Assembly (NCBI GenBank): GCA_964637655.1
Contig: CAZWUZ010000034.1
Coordinates: forward strand, 1 to 18,041
Reading direction: 5' to 3'
Source of the DNA: CAZWUZ01 sp964637655 [NCBI: uncultured bacterium]
Lineage (GTDB): Bacteria > DAOPZR01
Length of the DNA: 18,041 bases
Below are positions 13,447-18,041 of the stretch, piece by piece. Position numbers and translations under genes: made by a program. The number at the start of each line of letters is the position of its first letter. Position 1 is the stretch's first letter. A model generated the notes under the pieces. It ran no database searches. It saw only the letters and a list, made by a program, of their open reading frames with translations, and had not been told where the DNA came from.

Positions 13447-15257
13447 GGGACGGGTTGCAGGGCGGCTTCGAGCTCGGCGAAGGTCAGCACTTCCGGAAGC
13501 ACCTGCGGGCCGCGCGTGCCATGCCAGACCGCGTACGCGGGCACGCCGGCGCGCCCGAGCCGCTGCAGCAGCGCGGTCACCTGCGGGTCGCTGTTCGTCC
13601 AGTCGGCACGCAACAGCACGACCTCATGCGCGCGAAACAGTTCCCGCGCGCGCTCCGTATCGAGCACCGCGACGTGGTTGGCCGCGCAGGTCAGGCACCA
13701 TGATGCCGTGGCGTCAACAAAGATTATCCGCCCCCGTGCCTGCAGCTCGGCCAGGCGTGCCTCGCTATACGGCTCCCAGCCGTCCGTCACTGCAATCGCT
13801 GCCGCCGGCGTGCCGAGCACGGGATGCACCAGCAGCGCATAGCCCCCCGCGAGCACCAGCAGCACCACTGACCAGCCGGCAAGGCGGCGGGGCAACGTCG
13901 CCACCGGCGACAGACGATCAGCGACCAGCCAGACCGCAAACGCCGCGACAAGATGCCACGCCGCGACGCGCACGGCCGCGGCCGGGGACACCTGGTGCAG
14001 CAGCACCGAGAGCAGCCAGAGCAGCGTTGCCAGCAGCAGGAAACCGAACCCCTGCTTGAGTTTCAGCATCCACACCCCCGGTTTCGGCAGCAGGCGGCGC
14101 GCCCCGGGGATCACAGCCAGCAGCAGGAACGGGCAGGCCAGCCCGAGCCCCGCGGCCGTAAAAGCAGCGAACAGTACGAGCGTTCCCTGGGAAAATGCGA
14201 AGCCCATCGCCGCACCGAGAAACGGGGCGGTGCAGGGGGTGGCGAGCAGCGTCGCGAACATCCCGCTGAGAAACGCGCCGCGCAGGCCTTCTCCCGATGA
14301 TGCCTGCGCCAGCTTGTCGGTCGCGCCGCCCGACAGGCCGATCTCGAACACCCCGAACAGCGCCAGCGTGAAGACAAGCACCACCGCGCTCACCGCGGCG
14401 ATGAAGTAGGGGTTCTGGAACTGGAAGCCCCAGCCGACTTCGCTGCCGGCGGCGCGCAATCCGATGATCGCGCCGGCGAGCAGCCAGAAGAGCACCAGCA
14501 CACCGAGCGTGTAGGCGAGCCCGAGCAGCAGTGCCTGCTTGCGCGTCGCCTGCGCCTGCTGCACGAGGGAAAAGACCTTGAGGCCGAGCACCGGGAAGAC
14601 ACAGGGCATCAGGTTGAGGATGATGCCGCCGACAAACGCGAAGAGCAGTGCCACCGGCAGCGACAGCAGCATGGCCGGTGCAGCGGGCGCCGCGGCGGCG
14701 GTCTCCCCGCCGGCCGCCTCCATACCGGCCGGTGCTTCCCCGCCGGGCGGCGCCGGCGTATCCGTTTCGCCAGATGCCGCCGCCGGCGCGGCTTTTCCCG
14801 CAACCTGCAGGCGTGCCGTGGCGCGCGCCGTTGCCGGCGCATAGCACATCGCGGCGTCACAGGCCTGGTAGCGCAGCGTCACGGCAAGTTCATGCGTTCC
14901 CGCCGCGGCGTCGTCGATGCGCACCGCCACCGGCACGGCAAACGTGCCGTCGTACACCGCCACCGGCGAATCGAAGGCGGCGCTGGTGAAGAAGTGCGGG
15001 GCCGGCAGGCGCGGGATCGCCGCCCGCATGCCGCGCGGCACCTGCACAACCAGTTCCGTCGGCACGTGGAAGTCGAACGTCGGCTGCGCCGCGTTGATAT
15101 GCGCGCCCGGGGGGACCGCCACGGTCACCTGCAGCACGACTTCGCCGGGCGCGGTCACTGCAGCCGGCCGTAACCGCGCCTGCAGTGCCACCTCGGGTAT
15201 CGCGGCATGCAGCGGCCCGGCCAGCAGCAGGCCAAGCAGCAGCAGGAGGCGGATCAT
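13443..15257 (-). CDS. dsbD: Thiol:disulfide interchange protein DsbD
   Basis: DsbD moves electrons from cytoplasmic thioredoxin across the inner membrane to periplasmic acceptors. All three parts are present in 604 residues. A signal peptide (MIRLLLLLGLLLAGPLHA) leads to the N-terminal immunoglobulin-like domain with the cysteine pair C133/C138 in YQACDAAMCYAP. An Ala/Pro/Gly-rich linker (155-193) leads to the membrane domain with several helices and the two redox cysteines, C219 in NLMPCVFPVLGLK and C342 in ATPCTAPFLGA. The C-terminal thioredoxin-like domain carries W520-C521-L-T-C524 in DATASWCLTCAAN. Length and order match the family. The ATG lies 1 base after the GH57 stop (TGACATG). It may serve secreted enzymes or cytochromes encoded elsewhere. 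Confidence 0.94.
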   Translation of the reverse strand: MIRLLLLLGLLLAGPLHAAIPEVALQARLRPAAVTAPGEVVLQVTVAVPPGAHINAAQPTFDFHVPTELVVQVPRGMRAAIPRLPAPHFFTSAAFDSPVAVYDGTFAVPVAVRIDDAAAGTHELAVTLRYQACDAAMCYAPATARATARLQVAGKAAPAAASGETDTPAPPGGEAPAGMEAAGGETAAAAPAAPAMLLSLPVALLFAFVGGIILNLMPCVFPVLGLKVFSLVQQAQATRKQALLLGLAYTLGVLVLFWLLAGAIIGLRAAGSEVGWGFQFQNPYFIAAVSAVVLVFTLALFGVFEIGLSGGATDKLAQASSGEGLRGAFLSGMFATLLATPCTAPFLGAAMGFAFSQGTLVLFAAFTAAGLGLACPFLLLAVIPGARRLLPKPGVWMLKLKQGFGFLLLATLLWLLSVLLHQVSPAAAVRVAAWHLVAAFAVWLVADRLSPVATLPRRLAGWSVVLLVLAGGYALLVHPVLGTPAAAIAVTDGWEPYSEARLAELQARGRIIFVDATASWCLTCAANHVAVLDTERARELFRAHEVVLLRADWTNSDPQVTALLQRLGRAGVPAYAVWHGTRGPQVLPEVLTFAELEAALQPVP

Positions 15258-15258
15258 G

Positions 15259-16845
15259 TCAGCGGTAGAGGCGGTAGTCGGCCTCGGGGAAGATGCAGTC
15301 CTTCCACTCGCATTCGGCCAGCAGCCGCCGGTCGAGTTTGCCGTCACGCACACCGTCGGCCAGCCGCGTGAACCGGTCGAGATGCTCGCGCGTGCGGCGC
15401 ATCGCGTAGGGAACCGCGGTTTTGTTGGTGATGATGAACGCCCAGTCGCTCGCCTGCGCGAGCAGCAGTTCGCGCAGCGCCTGGTTGAGCGCGCGCAGTT
15501 TCAGCCCGCGCGCCACCGGATTGGCCCGCGCCAGTTCGCGCATCCGCCGCTCGGCACGGTGCAGGTGGCGGTAGATCCAGTCGTTGTCGCCGTTGAGCCA
15601 GACCTCGGCGTAGCCCTTGTCGCCCCATGACGAGAACGACGGGGTGACCACCTGCATCCGCGGGTGGCGGCGCAGGTACTCGCCTGGCGTGATAGCGGCG
15701 ATCTCCTGCTGCCGGGTGGCCAGCGCGGCGAAGAATTTTTCGAGGAAGAGCGGGCCTTCGAACCACCAGTGCCCGAAGAGTTCCGCGTCGTAGGGGCAGA
15801 CGACCACCGGGGTGATGCCGAGTTCCCCGTGCAGGTGACGCAGTTGCGCCTGCCGGTTGAACAGGAAATTCCCCGCATGCTCCGCCGTCAGCGCCGCCGC
15901 CGCCGCGGGATCGTACCAGTCCTTGCGCCCGAGCGCGCAGTCGCTGCCGGTAACCCGGTGATACTTCAGCCCGGTGTTGCGGCGAATGCCGTCGGCATGC
16001 AGGTAGGGTTTGATGTAATCGTAGGGGGCGTCGTAGCCGAGGTCGCGGTAGAATTCGCGGTAGCGGAAATCGCCCGGGTACCCCTCCTTCGCACTCCACA
16101 CCTGCTTGGACGACTCGACGTCGCGGGCGAACGCCGCCACGCCGGTCGGGCAGGCCACCGGCGCATAGTTGCCGTAGCGCGGGCGCGGCTCGCCGAGCAG
16201 CACGCCGTGCGTGTCGACAAAGAAATACTGCAGGCCGCAACGCTTGAGCACCGCGTCCAGCCCGGGGTAGTAGCCGCATTCGGGGAGCCAGATACCGCGC
16301 GGGCGGCGCCCGAAATGTTTCGCGTAGTTGCGGCAGGCCGTCTCGATTTGCGCGTGGACCGCGACCGGGTCGCGCATCAGCGGCAGGAAGGCGTGCGTCG
16401 CCCCGCAGGTGAGGATCTCGATGACCTGCGCGTCCTGCAACGCGCGGAACTCGCGCAGCAGGTTGCCGCGGCAGCGGTCGAACAACGCCAGTGCCAGCCG
16501 GAAATTGCGCCGGTACATCTTCGCTGTCGCGTGCTGCCGCCCGTCCACCGCGCGCGTGCGCGCTACTTCCCGCTCCGCCAGCTCAAGCAGGCGGACAAGA
16601 TGGGCGCGGTAGCGCCGCTGCAGCGTCGGGTTGGCGAGCATCTCGCACAGCGGCGGGGTGAGCGACATGGTCAGCATGTGCTTCCGCCGCGCCCGGCGCA
16701 GGCGCACGCCCATCTCGAGCAGCGGCAGGTAGGTCTCGGTCAGCGCCTCGAACAGCCAGTCCTCCTCGAGAAAGTCGGGATGCTCGGGATGATGGACGAA
16801 CGGCAGGTGCGCGTGCAGCACGGGCATGACATAACCGACCGTCAT
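15259..16845 (-). CDS. GH57 (DUF1957) 1,4-alpha-glucan branching enzyme-like protein
   Basis: GH57 branching enzymes introduce alpha-1,6 branches into glycogen-like glucans in the cytoplasm. This 528-residue protein has the typical order: HAHLPFVHH (11-19), LTMSLTPPL (58-66), ILTCGATHAFLPL (144-156), the nucleophile region GIWLPECGYYPG with Glu189 (184-195), and VVCPYDAELFGHWWFEGP with the acid/base Asp353 (348-364). Then come SFSSWGDKGYAEVWLNG (403-419) and the C-terminal helical DUF1957 region (about 425-515) with the aromatic DWAFIITN. No signal peptide is visible. Its ATG overlaps the stop of the DUF4912 gene (ATGA); this pair is a recurring neighbourhood in my knowledge of these families. 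Amylase or glucanotransferase activity is the alternative. Confidence 0.92.
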   Translation of the reverse strand: MTVGYVMPVLHAHLPFVHHPEHPDFLEEDWLFEALTETYLPLLEMGVRLRRARRKHMLTMSLTPPLCEMLANPTLQRRYRAHLVRLLELAEREVARTRAVDGRQHATAKMYRRNFRLALALFDRCRGNLLREFRALQDAQVIEILTCGATHAFLPLMRDPVAVHAQIETACRNYAKHFGRRPRGIWLPECGYYPGLDAVLKRCGLQYFFVDTHGVLLGEPRPRYGNYAPVACPTGVAAFARDVESSKQVWSAKEGYPGDFRYREFYRDLGYDAPYDYIKPYLHADGIRRNTGLKYHRVTGSDCALGRKDWYDPAAAAALTAEHAGNFLFNRQAQLRHLHGELGITPVVVCPYDAELFGHWWFEGPLFLEKFFAALATRQQEIAAITPGEYLRRHPRMQVVTPSFSSWGDKGYAEVWLNGDNDWIYRHLHRAERRMRELARANPVARGLKLRALNQALRELLLAQASDWAFIITNKTAVPYAMRRTREHLDRFTRLADGVRDGKLDRRLLAECEWKDCIFPEADYRLYR

Positions 16846-18041
16846 CGCGGCACGCTCCCGCTCGTCGGCAGATTGAGCGGCAGTTTCCCGAAACCGCGGA
16901 AACTGCGTTTCTGCCCCGAGGTGTAGGGGGGCTCATAGGCGGCGAGGAAGCGCGCGACGAAATCGGGCTCGCTGACATACCACGCCGCGTCGGTGTTCTC
17001 GCTCGGCCAGAGGCGCGGGGTGCGCACCAGGTTCGATCGCAGCAGTTCCACCTCGCGCCCGTCCGCCAGTCGCGCCCGCAGCGCGAAGTAGAGTTCCGCC
17101 TGCGGCCCGACCTTGCAGTACCAGTCGCCGACCACCTGCGCCGGGGGCTGCGCGCTGAAGCGCACCCGCCCGTCAACCGTCAGGCCGACCAGGCGCCATA
17201 CCGCGCGCCGGATATCGCCGAAGCGGCGTCGCAGGCGCGCCAGCACCTGCCCCGTTAGTTCCCAGTAGACAAAGACCCATTCCGGGTCACGTACCATGGC
17301 GAACATCGTGTCGTCGTGATACTGCTCAGGCAGGCGCGGCCCGAAATCGAGATAGGGTTTCGCCGGTGCCGGTTTCGCTGCCGGGCGCACGGCCGGTTTC
17401 ACTGCCGGACGCGGGGCCACCGCGCGGCGAACCGGGCGCGATGCCGTTTTCGCCGGTTTCACTGCCGTGCGTGTCACGCCGGACGCACGCCTGCGCGTAG
17501 CCGCACGCGCCACTGCCGATTCCGCCGCGCGTTTCGCCGTACGCCGCCGCACCACACCCGCCGCCAGTTGCCGGATGGCTGCCACCCGCGCCGCCGACGA
17601 ACGTTTGACGGGCCGCCGCACGATACGCGGTTCAAGATCGGGAACGATGACTGCCGGGCCGGCACTGCGCCGCACCCGCCGCACGCTTTTTCCGGCTTTT
17701 GCCGCCTGCACTGTCGGGCGGCGACGCGCTGTTTTTTTCGGTACAGTTGCCGAGGCGTTGCGCAGCGCGGGGGGCGCCCATTCCCACTGCGGGATGCTGA
17801 CCGGCGGCAGCGGCGCCGCCACGCGCACAGCGACCTGTTTCGTTGCTGGCCGCGCGGCATTTTTCGCGCGCCTGCGCCTGGTCGCCGCGGCGGCGGCCGG
17901 GCGGGCCGCCTTCGCCGCACGCTTCGGCTTCGCAGGGGCGGCAGGCGTTTTTTTCTTAGTTGCCGCCTTCCTAGTTGCCGCCTTCTTAGTTGCCGCCTTC
18001 TTAGTTGCCGCCTTCTTAGTTGCCGCCTTCTTAGTTGCCGC
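16842..18041 (-). CDS. DUF4912 protein with Lys/Ala/Arg-rich N-terminal tail (5' end outside window)
   Basis: 399 codons are visible; the N-terminus lies beyond the right edge. Counting from that edge, residues 1-30 are AATKK pentapeptide repeats. Residues 30-225 are a highly basic Ala/Pro/Arg/Lys-rich region resembling histone-H1-like tails (for example AVKPAVRPAAKPAPAKP). Residues 228-350 are the DUF4912 domain: LPEQYHDDTMFAMVRDPEWV followed by FVYWELTG, then GDWYCKVG and ELYFALRARLADGRE. The domain's role is not established; its repeated association with GH57 suggests alpha-glucan metabolism, and the basic tail could bind polyanions such as DNA or RNA. Two A7 runs (17738-17732 and 17954-17948) and the 15-bp repeats are possible slippage points. 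First visible gene of the nine-gene operon. Confidence 0.85.
   Translation of the reverse strand, partial: AATKKAATKKAATKKAATKKAATRKAATKKKTPAAPAKPKRAAKAARPAAAAATRRRRAKNAARPATKQVAVRVAAPLPPVSIPQWEWAPPALRNASATVPKKTARRRPTVQAAKAGKSVRRVRRSAGPAVIVPDLEPRIVRRPVKRSSAARVAAIRQLAAGVVRRRTAKRAAESAVARAATRRRASGVTRTAVKPAKTASRPVRRAVAPRPAVKPAVRPAAKPAPAKPYLDFGPRLPEQYHDDTMFAMVRDPEWVFVYWELTGQVLARLRRRFGDIRRAVWRLVGLTVDGRVRFSAQPPAQVVGDWYCKVGPQAELYFALRARLADGREVELLRSNLVRTPRLWPSENTDAAWYVSEPDFVARFLAAYEPPYTSGQKRSFRGFGKLPLNLPTSGSVPR
17956..18041 (-). repeat. 15-bp in-frame tandem repeat encoding AATKK
   Basis: Five full 15-bp units (17956-17970, 17971-17985, 17986-18000, 18001-18015, 18016-18030) and an 11-base partial unit at the edge. 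The plus-strand unit is ttagttgccgccttc; the second copy differs at its first base, giving Arg for Lys. The array continues past the window, so its total length is unknown. The copies are almost identical at the DNA level and use AAG and ACT codons unlike the GC-rich surroundings, which points to recent expansion by slippage. Confidence 0.93.

Noticed and set aside
15664-16926. A 420-codon plus-strand frame opposite the GH57 gene.
   Set aside because: Antisense shadow; the GH57 catalytic motifs are on the minus strand.
17956-18041. A CRISPR array.
   Set aside because: The 15-bp units are directly adjacent with no spacers and are read in frame as protein.

Overview
This is an 18 kb window of high-GC bacterial DNA, tightly packed, with nearly all adjacent genes overlapping by 1-4 bases and TGA used as the stop codon throughout. 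No rRNA, tRNA, plasmid or phage gene is visible. The gene set (surface-glycan glycosyltransferases, a YfhO-like membrane protein, a GH57/DUF1957 glucan enzyme next to a DUF4912 protein with a Lys/Ala-rich tail, DsbD) points to a Gram-negative bacterium. The DUF4912-GH57 pair and the Lys/Ala tail remind me of PVC/Omnitrophota-type or deltaproteobacterial genomes. That placement is an impression, not a demonstrated assignment.

Layout. (1) 1-1077 is a small accessory region. It holds a hicBA toxin-antitoxin pair on the minus strand whose toxin gene is split by a 151-bp hairpin-rich MITE-like element flanked by an 8-9 bp direct repeat. It also holds a short minus-strand ORF with a good promoter and ribosome binding site but an ochre codon at position 18. 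Two back-to-back promoters lie at 980-1045. (2) 1078-1764 (+) is a stand-alone class I methyltransferase, convergent with the next unit. (3) 5280-1765 (-) is a four-gene operon behind a near-consensus promoter: rpiB, a dCMP-deaminase-like gene, a small single-span membrane protein and a YfhO-like multi-span protein. (4) 5442-7616 (+) is a degenerate methyltransferase-like gene coupled to a WaaG-like glycosyltransferase, followed by a single-domain response regulator whose promoter predicts a leaderless mRNA. (5) 18041-7623 (-) is a nine-gene overlapping chain: DUF4912 protein (5' end outside the window), GH57 branching-enzyme-like protein, DsbD, LOG-family hydrolase, GT4, GT2, a small unknown protein, a two-domain GT4 and a two-domain methyltransferase.

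How it works together. Units 3-5 mostly concern sugars and the envelope. RpiB interconverts pentose phosphates, the glycosyltransferases and methyltransferase probably build and decorate a surface polysaccharide or LPS core, GH57 and DUF4912 probably concern alpha-glucan storage, and DsbD supplies reductant to the periplasm. The last three genes of the long operon appear to share a roughly 110-150 residue module that I do not recognise: alone in one, fused to a GT4 in the second and to a methyltransferase in the third. Five promoters matching TTGAC/TTGAT-N17-TAnnAT can be read by eye, all with exactly 17-bp spacers. The most notable points are the MITE interrupting hicA, the shared module, and the leaderless response regulator.
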